DNA from: Sphingosinicella sp041916975
GTDB lineage: Bacteria > Pseudomonadota > Alphaproteobacteria > Sphingomonadales > Sphingomonadaceae
Reading direction: 5' to 3'
DNA: 64,000 nt
Assembly (NCBI RefSeq): GCF_041916975.1
Contig: NZ_JAYRYK010000001.1
Location: 2,542,001 to 2,606,000 of the forward strand
The notes below the pieces were generated by a model. The model was not told where the DNA came from and did no database searches. It worked only from the letters and a program-made list of their open reading frames with translations. This document shows positions 7,762-17,283 of the stretch, one piece after another. The position numbers and the translations under genes were made by a program. The stretch's first letter is position 1, and every line of letters begins with the position of its first letter.

Positions 7762-9528
7762 GTGCGTGTAGGGGTGTGTCGGTGGTGTCCGGCGATAATG
7801 TTTGTTGCTGTGCTGGCGTCGGCGGCCTCCGCGTTCGCAGCCGGTTCGGCGCGCGCACCGAAGCTCCGCTATGATCTGTTGGTCCGGAGCGAACGGATCT
7901 ATGACGGTTCGGGAAACGCGCCGTTCGCCGGTGAGCTTGCGATCGCGGGGGACCGGATCGTCTATGTCGGGGTGAAGGCACCGGGTGCCGCGGTGCGCAC
8001 CATCGATGCCGGCAAGGCTGCGGTGGCGCCGGGTTTCATCAATATGCTCAGCTGGTCAAACGAGAGCCTGCTTGTGGATGGCCGTGCGGAGAGCGCCCTC
8101 CGCCAAGGCATCACGCTCGAGGTGATGGGCGAGGGCGAGTCGATGGGACCGCTCACGCCGGACATGAAAATCGACATGAAGCAGCGGCAAGAGGATGACG
8201 CGCGCTACGACGTCACCTGGACGACGCTCGATCAGTATCTGCGGACGCTGGAGGGGGCCGGTGTCGCCGTCAACGTCGCATCGCATGTGGGCGCCGCGAC
8301 GTTGCGGGGATACGTGATGGGCGATACCGCTGCGAAGGCGGACCCAGCCCAGATCGCCCGGATGCAGGAACTGCTCAGGAAGGCGATGGAGGAGGGCGCG
8401 CTCGGCGTGGCCTCCGCGCTGATCTACACGCCGGGAACCTATGCCGATACCGGGGAGCTGACTGCGCTTGCCGCGGAAGCCGGGCGCTGCGGCGGCATTT
8501 ACGCAACGCATCTCAGGAGCGAAGGGGACCGATTTCTGGAAGCGCTGGACGAGGCGCTTGCGATTGCGCGCGCCAGCGGCGCACCGCTCCACGTTTACCA
8601 CCTGAAAGTCGGCGGCCGTGCCAACTGGCCGAAGATGGATGCGGCGATCGAGCGGATTGCTTCCGCACGCGCGGCCGGTCTTGCCGTCACCGCGGATGTC
8701 TATCCCTATGATGCATCGGGCACCGGTCTCGACGCGGCCATGCCGCCCTGGGTGCGCGAGGGCGGTGTCGATGCCTGGGTTGCGCGCCTGCAGGATGGCG
8801 ATACGGCGCGGAAGGTTGCCGCCGAGATGCGCGAGCCGTCTTCCGACTGGGAGAACGTGCTTGCAATGGCCGGCGCCGACGGTGCGATCGTGGCCGGTGT
8901 GAAAACCGCGGCGTTGCAGTCTCTGATCGGGCGGCGACTGTCGGATATCGCGGCGGAATGGGGTGTGTCGCCTGAAGCGGCGGCCATCCGGCTTGTGGTG
9001 GAAGACAAGAGCCGCGTGGCCATGGTGTACCGCACGATGTCCGAGGACAATCTGCGCCGATTGCTTCAGACGCCCTTCGTGGCTTTCGGGACGGATGCGC
9101 CCGCGATGGTTGCGGAAGGCGCTTTCCTGCGCAATCGGCAGCATCCGAGGGCCTATGGCACATTCGCGCGCGTCCTTGGGCGCTATGTGCGCGACGAGGG
9201 ACTCGTGCCGCTCGAGGCCGCAATTCACAGGATGACCGGCTTCCCAGCGCAGACGCTCGGTCTTGGGGATCGCGGGCTTCTGAAGCCGGGCTATTTCGCT
9301 GATGTCGTGATCTTCGATGCCGATACGATCCAGGATCACGCCACATTCACCGATCCTCACCGATACGCAAGCGGGGTCCGTCACGTCGTCGTGAATGGTG
9401 TTGAAGCCATCCGCGAAGGGCAAGCCACGAACGCGCGCGCGGGGAAGATCGTGCGCGGGCGCGGGTGGAAAACGCCCGATGGGCATGGCGGCTGCCGTGC
9501 CTCGTCGCAGGCCTGGAGCCACCCGTGA
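7762..9528 (+). CDS. D-aminoacylase-like amidohydrolase, first metal-ligand pair missing
   Basis: A 588-residue exported protein of the N-acyl-D-amino-acid deacylase branch of the amidohydrolase superfamily. The N-terminal 27 residues form a signal peptide. Conserved later ligands are visible: YATHLRSEG (His250), HVYHLKVGG (His280) and FGTDAPAM (Asp445). However, the strand-1 site that normally reads PGFIDxHxH is PGFINMLSW (90-98), so the HxH pair is absent, and the usual cysteine-containing VGNCG is replaced by VMGEGESMG. The start is GTG at 7762 directly after GAGGAGGGGG. It heads the plus-strand operon and overlaps the transporter. It may use an altered metal site or have a changed reaction. 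Confidence 0.75.
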   Translation: MRVGVCRWCPAIMFVAVLASAASAFAAGSARAPKLRYDLLVRSERIYDGSGNAPFAGELAIAGDRIVYVGVKAPGAAVRTIDAGKAAVAPGFINMLSWSNESLLVDGRAESALRQGITLEVMGEGESMGPLTPDMKIDMKQRQEDDARYDVTWTTLDQYLRTLEGAGVAVNVASHVGAATLRGYVMGDTAAKADPAQIARMQELLRKAMEEGALGVASALIYTPGTYADTGELTALAAEAGRCGGIYATHLRSEGDRFLEALDEALAIARASGAPLHVYHLKVGGRANWPKMDAAIERIASARAAGLAVTADVYPYDASGTGLDAAMPPWVREGGVDAWVARLQDGDTARKVAAEMREPSSDWENVLAMAGADGAIVAGVKTAALQSLIGRRLSDIAAEWGVSPEAAAIRLVVEDKSRVAMVYRTMSEDNLRRLLQTPFVAFGTDAPAMVAEGAFLRNRQHPRAYGTFARVLGRYVRDEGLVPLEAAIHRMTGFPAQTLGLGDRGLLKPGYFADVVIFDADTIQDHATFTDPHRYASGVRHVVVNGVEAIREGQATNARAGKIVRGRGWKTPDGHGGCRASSQAWSHP

Positions 9529-10766
9529 CGACCAGCACCCTGCCCGCCGCGGAAAGGCGATGGTTCGGGCACCCTTCGGGGCTCACCATCCTGTTCCTCA
9601 CGCAAACGTGGGAGCAATTCTCCTACTACGGGATGCGCGCGCTTCTGATTTACTACATGACGAAGGCGCTGCGCATGGATGCCGCGCAGGCATCGTTCGT
9701 CTTCGGACTGTTCGTGGCCTTTTTCTACCTGACGCCGATCGTCGGCGGAATGGTGACGGACGCATGGCTGGGCCGGAAGCGCGCGATCATCGTGGGTGCG
9801 GTGACGATGGCCGTGGGGCACTTTCTGCTCGCGTTCGATGGATGGCTCTATGCGGCTCTCGCGGTCATTGCGATCGGCAACGGCTTCTTTCTTCCCGCCG
9901 TTCCTTCGCAGATCGGCGACCTCTATGCGAACAACGATCCGCGGCGCAGCGGCGGCTACACGCTTTATTACCTTGGGATCAATCTTGGCGGCTTTCTGGC
10001 GCCTTTCGTCTGCGGTTCGCTTGGAGAGCTCTACGGCTGGCATTGGGGTTTCGGCGCGGCGGGCGTGGGTATGCTCGGCGGTCTTCTCATCTATATCGCG
10101 GGTCATCGCCATCTTCCGCCGGAGCCCGCCCGCGTACCGAACCGGCGATTGCCGCTTCGTCTGTTCGACAGGCAGACATTGCGGCTGTTCCTGCTCGTCG
10201 GTATCGGCGTCACGCTGTTTCGGGGCGCTTACCAGCAGGTCGGGAGCATCATCGCGCTCTGGATCGACAGTGGTGTCGATCGGAATGCCGCGGGCTTCGA
10301 GATTCCGATGACATGGTTCCAGTCACTGAATCCGCTTTTCGTCTTCGCGCTGACGCCGCTGATCGTGGCGCTGTCGCGGCGCGGTGAGCGACCGCATCTG
10401 CCGCGAATGGCGACAGGCGCCGTGCTTGTGGGAGCAGCGTGCTTCCTGCTCGCCATTCTTGCCGAAACCGGCGGCGCCCGCGTGCCCTGGCCCTGGCTGC
10501 TGCTGTTCTTCTTCCTGCTTACGCTTGGGGAGCTGTATGTGCTGCCCGTCGGTCTCGACCTGTTCGCCGGGCGAGCGCCGGCGGGCGCCAGCAATCTTGC
10601 CGTCGCGGCGTGGTATTTCACGATCTTCACGGGCAGCCTCTATTCGGGATTCATCGGCCGTTACTGGACGGCGGAGGCACCGGCGGCCTTCTTTCTGCTG
10701 ATCGGCCTGTCCTCGGTGGCGGGTGCGGCGTTGCTGGCGTGGATCGGTCGGCGATCCGTTCCATGA
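9525..10766 (+). CDS. POT/PTR2-family peptide transporter
   Basis: A 413-residue multi-spanning inner-membrane carrier of the proton-dependent oligopeptide transporter family; about twelve hydrophobic segments can be traced, and WEQFSYYGMRALLIYYM is the family signature helix. The start is GTG at 9525, overlapping the stop of the preceding amidohydrolase, with GGAG seven bases upstream. The coupling motif ExxERFxYY reads QTWEQFSYY at 27-35, so the first Glu and the Arg are both replaced by Gln. Position between peptide- and amide-cleaving enzymes argues for import of a small peptide or N-acyl peptide. MlrD of microcystin degraders belongs to the same broad family. Confidence 0.85.
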   Translation: MTTSTLPAAERRWFGHPSGLTILFLTQTWEQFSYYGMRALLIYYMTKALRMDAAQASFVFGLFVAFFYLTPIVGGMVTDAWLGRKRAIIVGAVTMAVGHFLLAFDGWLYAALAVIAIGNGFFLPAVPSQIGDLYANNDPRRSGGYTLYYLGINLGGFLAPFVCGSLGELYGWHWGFGAAGVGMLGGLLIYIAGHRHLPPEPARVPNRRLPLRLFDRQTLRLFLLVGIGVTLFRGAYQQVGSIIALWIDSGVDRNAAGFEIPMTWFQSLNPLFVFALTPLIVALSRRGERPHLPRMATGAVLVGAACFLLAILAETGGARVPWPWLLLFFFLLTLGELYVLPVGLDLFAGRAPAGASNLAVAAWYFTIFTGSLYSGFIGRYWTAEAPAAFFLLIGLSSVAGAALLAWIGRRSVP

Positions 10767-10842
10767 AAGGGTGTTCGATGCTTCCGGAATTCTGTGATTT
10801 TATACATGCTGAAACTGCCTGCCGAAAGCAGAGGGGGAAACA

Positions 10843-12207
10843 GTGACCGTTCGATTTGCAGCCTGCCTTGCCATGCTGATGATGGTGTTCCGGGCACTGC
10901 CCGCGGACGCCGGGACTCCGCGACCGGAAACAACAGCCGCTGATGTCCTGATCCGGAATGCGACGGTTTTGGACGGCCTCGGAGGTGAGCATCAGGCGTT
11001 CGATGTGCTGCTGTCGGGCGGCAAGGTCGCAGCGATCGGCAGGGCCGTTTCCGCGCCGGCCGGCGCCGTCGTTATCGACGGGACAGGAAAATGGATTACG
11101 CCGGGCATCATCGATGTGCACAGCCATATGGGAAATGGCGCGGTGCCCGAAGTGTTCGGGATGGAAAGCGTCGGCGAGTTCTCGGGCACCGTGAAGGCGG
11201 AGGTGTGGGCAGAAAACGGGATTGTCGTTCAGGACCCGGCCTTCGGCCGTGCGGCGGCGGGCGGCGTCACGACGGTTCAGATTCTGCCGGGGTCCGGAAA
11301 CCTGTTCGGCGGGCGCAGTGTCGTTCTGAAGGTCGTGCCGGCGCGCACCGTTCAGGACATGCGGTTCGATGGAGCCGCTGACGGGCTGAAGATGGCCTGC
11401 GGAGAGATACCGAGCTATTCCTACAACCCGCACCCTCACGTCTACGGGACACTGGGCAAGGCGCCGGCAACGCGCGCGGGGAATTTCGCGATCTATCGCG
11501 AGATGTGGACCAAGGCGCAGGGCTACGCAAAGGCGGTGAAGGAGGCGAAGGCGAAGGGGACGAAGCCGCCCGAACGCAATCTGCAGCTCGAAACGCTTGC
11601 AGATGTTCTCGACGGCTCCATCCGGGTTCACATGCATTGCCACCGCGCCGACGAGATGGCGATGGTCATGGAGATGGCGAAGACATTCGGATACCGGGTA
11701 ACGGCATTTCACCACGCAATCGAAGCCTACAAGATCGCGGATATCCTGAAGAGCGAAGGTGTCTGTGCCGCGATGTGGTCGGACTGGTGGGGCTATAACA
11801 TGGAATCCTACGACGGTATTCCGCAGAACATGGGCCTCGTCGAACAGGCCGGAGGCTGCGCGATGATCCATTCGGATCATTCGACATCGATCCAGCATCT
11901 CAATCAGGAAGCTGCGAAGGCTTGGTATTCCGCGGTCAATTCCGGGATCCCCGTGACGAAAGGCCAAGCTTGGCGCTGGCTTTCTTCAAATCCTGCAAAG
12001 GCGCTTGGAATTGAGGATCGCACGGGGAGCCTTGTACCTGGCCTGAACGCCGATGTCGTTCTCTGGGACAAGGATCCGTTTTCAATCTACGCCCGCGCCG
12101 AGAAGGTGTTCGTGGACGGGAACCTGACCTTTGACAGGGGTAATACGGAATTGCGTTGGGTCAGTGATTTCGAACTGGGCCAGGCCGGTGCGGGAGATGA
12201 GAAATGA
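10843..12207 (+). CDS. Exported imidazolonepropionase-like amidohydrolase (complete metal site)
   Basis: A 454-residue amidohydrolase with a signal peptide (cleavage after about residue 23, ADAG). Metal-site residues are complete: DVHSH (His93, His95), Lys183 in GLKMAC as candidate bridging carbamylated lysine, VHMHCHRADE, AFHHAIEAY and MIHSDHS near the end of the barrel. The GTG start at 10843 follows AGAGGGGGA. Such proteins often hydrolyse cyclic amides or peptide-like bonds in the periplasm. It is followed, with a four-base overlap, by a sister protein that lacks this site, suggesting the two work as a pair. Confidence 0.8.
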   Translation: MTVRFAACLAMLMMVFRALPADAGTPRPETTAADVLIRNATVLDGLGGEHQAFDVLLSGGKVAAIGRAVSAPAGAVVIDGTGKWITPGIIDVHSHMGNGAVPEVFGMESVGEFSGTVKAEVWAENGIVVQDPAFGRAAAGGVTTVQILPGSGNLFGGRSVVLKVVPARTVQDMRFDGAADGLKMACGEIPSYSYNPHPHVYGTLGKAPATRAGNFAIYREMWTKAQGYAKAVKEAKAKGTKPPERNLQLETLADVLDGSIRVHMHCHRADEMAMVMEMAKTFGYRVTAFHHAIEAYKIADILKSEGVCAAMWSDWWGYNMESYDGIPQNMGLVEQAGGCAMIHSDHSTSIQHLNQEAAKAWYSAVNSGIPVTKGQAWRWLSSNPAKALGIEDRTGSLVPGLNADVVLWDKDPFSIYARAEKVFVDGNLTFDRGNTELRWVSDFELGQAGAGDEK

Positions 12208-13481
12208 GCGGAATACGCATTTTTCTGACCATCTTTTGCGCAGCAATGCTGTTTCCCGTCTCCGCGCGCGCGGATCAGCCGGACGTGCTGGCGATCACGG
12301 GCGGGCGTGTGATCACAGGCTCGGCGACGGGTGTGATAGAAGGCGGCACGGTGATCGTCCGCAAGGGGCGTATCGAGGCGGTCGGCCGGGATATCGCCAT
12401 TCCGGCCGGTGCACGCATCGTCGATGCGAAGGGCGGCTTCGTGACGGCGGGGCTTATCAGCCCATGGAGTCAACTCGGCCTCGTCGAGGTTGAAACCGTT
12501 GGCGAAACGCTGGACATGACGGCGGGCAACTCATCGTTTTCCGCCGGCTTCGAGGTGGCACCGGGGGTAAATCCCGCGTCCACGATCATTCCGACGGCAC
12601 GGCTCGCCGGTGTGACCCGCGCCGTTATTTTCCCGGTCGCAGGGACGTCGATATTCGCCGGTACGGCGGCGATCATCGGAACGGATGGTGCCGACGATTC
12701 CGTATTCGATGCACGAAGCGCGATTTTCATCGAGCTCGGCGCGCGGGGTGCGGAACTGTCCGGCGGCGCCCGCGGCGCGACCTGGGTTGCGCTCCGGCGC
12801 CTGTTCAGTGCGGCGCTCGCCGGGGGGAAGAAGCCCGATCCCGATGATATCGACGGCGCGGCGATTCGCGCGCTCGTCGCCGGAGACCTGCCGATGGTCG
12901 CGCATGTCGAGCGCGCGGCGGATATTCGCCAGCTCATCGCGTTCGCGCGGGCCTATCCGAAGCTGCGCGTGATACTGTTCGGCGCCAGCGAGGGATGGGT
13001 GGTTGCATCCGAAATTGCAGCCGCGCGCATGGCGGCCATTGTCGACAGCTATGCCAACCTGCCGGTCGCCTTCGAAACGATGGGGGCCACACAGCAGAAC
13101 GCCCGGCGGCTGGCGAATGCGGGCGTCACGATTGCCATCGCACCGCTCAACCGCTTCAGCGCGGCGCAGCCGCACGACGCAAGGCTGGTCGCCCAATATG
13201 CGGGCAACGCCGTGGCAAACGGCTTGAACTGGGCGCAGGCCTTCGATGCGGTAACGATCAATCCTGCGCGGATGTTCGGCATCGATCGCAGCCTCGGGTC
13301 TCTTGAACCCGGCAAGATCGCCGACGTGCTCGTGTGGAACGCAGATCCGCTCGAGATCGGCAGCGCCCCAGTCATGGTTTTGATCGCAGGCCGGGAAATG
13401 CCTCTCAAGTCGCGCCAGACCGAACTGTTCGAACGCTACCGCAACCTCGGCAATCCAAAGCCCTTCCAGTTCAGGAACTGA
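12204..13481 (+). CDS. Amidohydrolase-fold protein lacking metal ligands
   Basis: A 425-residue exported sister of the preceding amidohydrolase, starting at an ATGA overlap. The fold ends are clear: an N-terminal beta-sandwich (ITGGRVITGS) and a C-terminal GSLEPGKIADVLVWNADP. But the HxH motif is replaced by SPWSQLG, and the later histidine and aspartate ligands are largely absent: the position of SDH is occupied by IAPLNRF. It is probably a non-catalytic or altered subunit that partners the upstream enzyme. A signal peptide occupies residues 1-23. Confidence 0.75.
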   Translation: MSGIRIFLTIFCAAMLFPVSARADQPDVLAITGGRVITGSATGVIEGGTVIVRKGRIEAVGRDIAIPAGARIVDAKGGFVTAGLISPWSQLGLVEVETVGETLDMTAGNSSFSAGFEVAPGVNPASTIIPTARLAGVTRAVIFPVAGTSIFAGTAAIIGTDGADDSVFDARSAIFIELGARGAELSGGARGATWVALRRLFSAALAGGKKPDPDDIDGAAIRALVAGDLPMVAHVERAADIRQLIAFARAYPKLRVILFGASEGWVVASEIAAARMAAIVDSYANLPVAFETMGATQQNARRLANAGVTIAIAPLNRFSAAQPHDARLVAQYAGNAVANGLNWAQAFDAVTINPARMFGIDRSLGSLEPGKIADVLVWNADPLEIGSAPVMVLIAGREMPLKSRQTELFERYRNLGNPKPFQFRN

Positions 13482-13484
13482 AAC

Positions 13485-15833
13485 ATGAAGATCATCGCGA
13501 AGATCCCGGCACTGCTTGGTGCCTTGCTCGTGCCAACGGCACTATATGCCGCGCCACAATACAGTTCCCAAATCCAGCGGACCAGCTTCGGTGTTCCTCA
13601 CATCCTTGCAGAAAACGAGCGCGGCGTCGGCTATGGGCTGGGATATGCCTACGCGCAGGACAACGCCTGCGTTTTCCTCGACGAGATGGTCACGGTCGAA
13701 GGGCGGCGCTCGCTGCATTTCGGCGCCGATACAGTGGGCGGCCCCGACGCGGCCTCGCTATCGATGCGCGTGCCGAACCGGCAGATCGATGCCTTCATGG
13801 CATTGCTGAACGATCCCGCGGAAGTGGAGCAGACGTGGGCCCGGCAGCCCGAAAGTGCGCGCGAACTGGTGCGCGGCTACGTTGCCGGGTTCAATCGCTA
13901 TCTGCGTGAAGCAGGCTCTTCCGGCCTGCCCGCAGCGTGTCGCGGCAAGCCATGGGTGCGGCCGATCAGTACGACGGATATCATGCGCTTGATGCGCCGC
14001 TACGCTGTGCAAGGCAGCTCAGCGCAGTTCGTCGACAATATCGTTGCGGCCAAACCGCCGACAACGGGAGAAAAATCGGCAAGCGCTGCTGTCTCGCCGG
14101 AGCTGTTTTCGCGCGGGCCGGATATGCAGTTCGGGATCGGCAGCAATGCCATCGCGTTCGGAAAGGACACGGTTCAGGACGGCAAGGGTCTGCTTTTTGC
14201 AAACCCCCACTACCCGTGGGAAGGGATTCTTCGCTTCTATCAATTCCACCTCACCATTCCGGGCAGAATGGATGTCATGGGTGTTTCGCTTCCCGGGATA
14301 CCGACCGTCTCGATCGGCTTCTCGCGCGATTTTGCGTGGACGCACACGGTCAACACCTCGGTGCACATGACGCTCTATCGTCTGGAACTGAAGCCCGGTG
14401 ATCCGACACGCTATCGTTTTGACGGCAGCTGGCGAAAGCTCAAGCGCAAGCGGGTGCATGTTTCGCTGCGCACGGAAGATGGCGGCATTCGGCGGGAAGC
14501 GCATGACCTCTGGCTGTCCGACTTTGGGCCCGTCATCTCGCGGCCCGGAGGCCTCGAATGGACGGTGCGTCATGCGTATGCGCTGCGCGATGCAAACTGG
14601 GACAACAGCCGCATGATCGAGACGTGGCACGGCATCAATCTCGCGCGCACGCTCGATCAGGTGGAACGCGTCGTTGTGGACAATGTGGGGCTGCCGTGGG
14701 TGAATTTGCTCGCGGCTGATCGTGAAGGAAGGGCCCTCTACACGGATGTGACGGTTACGCCCGGTATTTCGAAACAGAAGCTCGACCAGTGTCTCGTCAA
14801 GGATTTCGAGGCATCCATGGAGCACGGCATTGTCGTTCTGGATGGTGCCAATTCTGATTGCCTTTGGGACAACGATCCGGCGGCGCCGCAGCCGGGAATC
14901 GTCGCAGGGCGCAATCTGCCCGTACTCTGGCGTTCGGATTTCGTGCAGAACGCCAACGACAGCGCGTGGATGACAAATCCAGCGGCGCCGCTTGAAGGCT
15001 ATTCGCCCACCGCAAGTGCGGACGGCGTTGAACAGGGCGGCCGTACGCGGATGGGTATCGAAATCGTTCGCAAGCGGCAGAGCGGCATTGATGGCTTGCC
15101 CGGCAACACGTTTACGGCTGACGCAATGAGGCATCTGGCATTCACGAATGATGTATTCGTCGCAGGACTTTTGCAGGCGGATCTTTCGGCATTCTGTAAG
15201 AGCCGGCCTTCCGCGGTGACTGTGGGGGCGGATACCATCGACCTGGCGGAGGCGTGTGACACGCTACGCAGGTGGGATGGCCGCGCGAGCCCGGAAAGCA
15301 TCGGCTATCCGCTGTTCTCTTCCTGGTGGAAATGCGCCGAAAAAAAAGACGTGTATCGGGTTGCCTTCGATCCGCGACGTCCTCTTGAAACGCCTGCGGG
15401 CCTGAATTGGCAGGATGAGGCCGTTGTCGGGAAAATTCGCCAGTGCCTCGGTGAAGCGATCGCAGAGCTGGCAAAGCTGGAGATCGATTGGCGCAAACCC
15501 TGGGGCGAGATCCAGTATGTCGATGTTGGAACGCGGCGTGTCCCCGTTCCGGGCGGAGCGATCGGCGACGTGTACAACAGCATGTACAGCCTGCCGGAGA
15601 AAGGGCGTATGCGGCCTGCACTCGGATCGAGTTATATCCAGATCGTCGGCTTCGATGACAACGGCCCGGTCGCGGACGGTCTGCTGGCCTATTCGCAGTC
15701 GACGAACCCCGAGTCCCCACATGCCCATGATCAGCTGCCCCTGTTTCTGGCGGGCAGGCTGGTTCGCCAGCCGTTCCGGCAGGAGGATATCAGGAACGAT
15801 CCGACCTATTCGGTCGTGACCATTTCGGAATGA
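13485..15833 (+). CDS. Penicillin-acylase-family Ntn hydrolase
   Basis: A 782-residue secreted precursor of the S45 family (penicillin G acylase, aculeacin A acylase, PvdQ). After a signal peptide (1-22) comes the alpha chain with SFGVPHILAEN and YAYAQDNACVFLDEM; autocatalytic cleavage is expected before Ser220 in GIGSNAIAFG, making that serine the N-terminal nucleophile of the beta chain. Such enzymes cleave fatty or aromatic acyl groups from amides such as lactams, lipopeptides or homoserine lactones. It starts three bases after the amidohydrolase stop and ends overlapping the beta-lactamase-fold gene, in the same operon. The natural acyl amide is not known. Confidence 0.85.
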   Translation: MKIIAKIPALLGALLVPTALYAAPQYSSQIQRTSFGVPHILAENERGVGYGLGYAYAQDNACVFLDEMVTVEGRRSLHFGADTVGGPDAASLSMRVPNRQIDAFMALLNDPAEVEQTWARQPESARELVRGYVAGFNRYLREAGSSGLPAACRGKPWVRPISTTDIMRLMRRYAVQGSSAQFVDNIVAAKPPTTGEKSASAAVSPELFSRGPDMQFGIGSNAIAFGKDTVQDGKGLLFANPHYPWEGILRFYQFHLTIPGRMDVMGVSLPGIPTVSIGFSRDFAWTHTVNTSVHMTLYRLELKPGDPTRYRFDGSWRKLKRKRVHVSLRTEDGGIRREAHDLWLSDFGPVISRPGGLEWTVRHAYALRDANWDNSRMIETWHGINLARTLDQVERVVVDNVGLPWVNLLAADREGRALYTDVTVTPGISKQKLDQCLVKDFEASMEHGIVVLDGANSDCLWDNDPAAPQPGIVAGRNLPVLWRSDFVQNANDSAWMTNPAAPLEGYSPTASADGVEQGGRTRMGIEIVRKRQSGIDGLPGNTFTADAMRHLAFTNDVFVAGLLQADLSAFCKSRPSAVTVGADTIDLAEACDTLRRWDGRASPESIGYPLFSSWWKCAEKKDVYRVAFDPRRPLETPAGLNWQDEAVVGKIRQCLGEAIAELAKLEIDWRKPWGEIQYVDVGTRRVPVPGGAIGDVYNSMYSLPEKGRMRPALGSSYIQIVGFDDNGPVADGLLAYSQSTNPESPHAHDQLPLFLAGRLVRQPFRQEDIRNDPTYSVVTISE

Positions 15834-17221
15834 CGCGGATCGACCGGAGAACGGCGCTCACCGGCATCGCCGGCGGGATGTTGTATGTGATGTCCCCCGG
15901 CAGCGCGCGTGCCGCAGCGGAGCCGGAGGAGGCTTTCCGCGCGATGATGAGCGCAGCCGGGTTGCCGGGCGCGGCTGCGGCACTGACTGTGCGCGGCCGT
16001 GCGCCGCTCATGCTCAGCTCCGGTGCTGCAGACCTTGCGTTCGGCGTCCGGGTGACCCCTGATACCCTGTTCCACGCGGGCTCTGTCGGGAAGCACGTCA
16101 CGGCGGCCATTCTGCTGGACCTTGCGGAGCGGGGAGCCATCGCACTTTCGGCACCCATCGGCAGGTATATGCGCGACCTGCCGGCGGAGTGGCAGGATAT
16201 CGAAATCGAGAAGCTGCTGACCCACACGAGCGGTATTCCCGATTATCAGGGCGGCATTATCTGGGATAGGCCGCTGCTGCGGCAGAGGGTCATCGAAAAC
16301 GAAGGCGTGCACCGGCTGGTAACGCCGCCGGGAGCCGCGTGGCGTTACTGCAACCTCGCATATACGCTGCTCGGCTATCTGATCGAGGATGTGACGGGCA
16401 CGAGTTTCGCGGCGGCCGTGGCGGCTTTGTTCGGGCGCGCGGGACTTTCTGGGTGGCGGGTTGACGATGCCGAAGCCGTCATTGCCATGCGTGCAAGCCC
16501 CTATGCCGCCGCGCCGGACGGCGGCTGGCGCCATGCCGTTCCCATGTCGAGCAGCATTTCTTCCGTCGGCGCGGGAGGCATATTGATGTCGGCATCCCAA
16601 TTGCCGCGCTGGCATGATACGCTCTGGGGAGGACGCCTGCTTTCGGCGCAATCGATCGCCCGCATGATGAAGCCGTTCCGCCTGAATGACGGCTCGTCCT
16701 GCGGTTACGCCATGGGCTGGTTCACCGATCGGGCTCCCGACGGAAGTCCCTACGTGTATCACACCGGAAGCGTGTCGGGTTTCCGCAGCTATCATTTCCA
16801 CTCTGCCGCCGATGGCACGGGCATGTGCCTGCTCACAAATGTGGGGACGGACAGGATCGGCGAACTCGGGATCAGTGTCCTTGAAGCCCTGGTGCCGGGA
16901 TACACATATCGGAACCTCGGCGTACTGACGGATGAGCATTCGTCCCTCACGCGAAAGACACGCGCGCTTCTGCTGGGTCAGCGGCCGCCGGTGGCGGCCG
17001 ATCTCGCCTCGGGCCTCCGCCTGCTTTTTGCAGAACGCGGAGACACGGCGCTTCGTGTTCGCGATGAACCGGAGACGGTGTCGTCATTCGATGTCATTCA
17101 GGAATGGACGGAAGACCGGCTTTTCTATCGCCGCTACCGGCTGTCGACAGGCAGCGGCGATGAGTTCGTCCGTGTCGCCTACGATAGCGCGCGCGCTATC
17201 CACATGGTCAACTGGCTGTAA
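15830..17221 (+). CDS. Beta-lactamase-fold serine hydrolase (S12/class C family)
   Basis: A 463-residue exported member of PF00144, which contains class C beta-lactamases, D-aminopeptidases, esterases and MlrB. The active-site triplet is present: SVGK (Ser85-Lys88), YCN (Tyr173-Asn175) and HTG (311-313). The N-terminus (RIDRRTALTGIAGG) looks like a twin-arginine signal. It overlaps the preceding acylase by four bases and has an extra C-terminal domain of about 100 residues, common in non-lactamase members. In this operon a D-amino-peptidase or amidase role is more likely than antibiotic resistance. Confidence 0.8.
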   Translation: MTRIDRRTALTGIAGGMLYVMSPGSARAAAEPEEAFRAMMSAAGLPGAAAALTVRGRAPLMLSSGAADLAFGVRVTPDTLFHAGSVGKHVTAAILLDLAERGAIALSAPIGRYMRDLPAEWQDIEIEKLLTHTSGIPDYQGGIIWDRPLLRQRVIENEGVHRLVTPPGAAWRYCNLAYTLLGYLIEDVTGTSFAAAVAALFGRAGLSGWRVDDAEAVIAMRASPYAAAPDGGWRHAVPMSSSISSVGAGGILMSASQLPRWHDTLWGGRLLSAQSIARMMKPFRLNDGSSCGYAMGWFTDRAPDGSPYVYHTGSVSGFRSYHFHSAADGTGMCLLTNVGTDRIGELGISVLEALVPGYTYRNLGVLTDEHSSLTRKTRALLLGQRPPVAADLASGLRLLFAERGDTALRVRDEPETVSSFDVIQEWTEDRLFYRRYRLSTGSGDEFVRVAYDSARAIHMVNWL

Positions 17222-17283
17222 GTTAGCATTGATCAATTAATTTCCAATACGCGTCATTGACTAATTTCTGAAAAATATTAAAC

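Noticed and set aside
8056..9522. Minus-strand frame of 488 codons
   Set aside because: It is the antisense shadow of the D-aminoacylase-like gene, His/Arg-rich with no domain; long shadows are usual in high-GC DNA.
10651..11967. Minus-strand 438-codon frame
   Set aside because: Antisense to the amidohydrolase at 10843, which has a signal peptide, metal site and ribosome-binding site.
15830..17221. Beta-lactamase-fold gene considered as an antibiotic-resistance determinant
   Set aside because: SxxK/YxN/HTG motifs also occur in peptidases and esterases; the operon and the long extra C-terminal domain favour a catabolic role.
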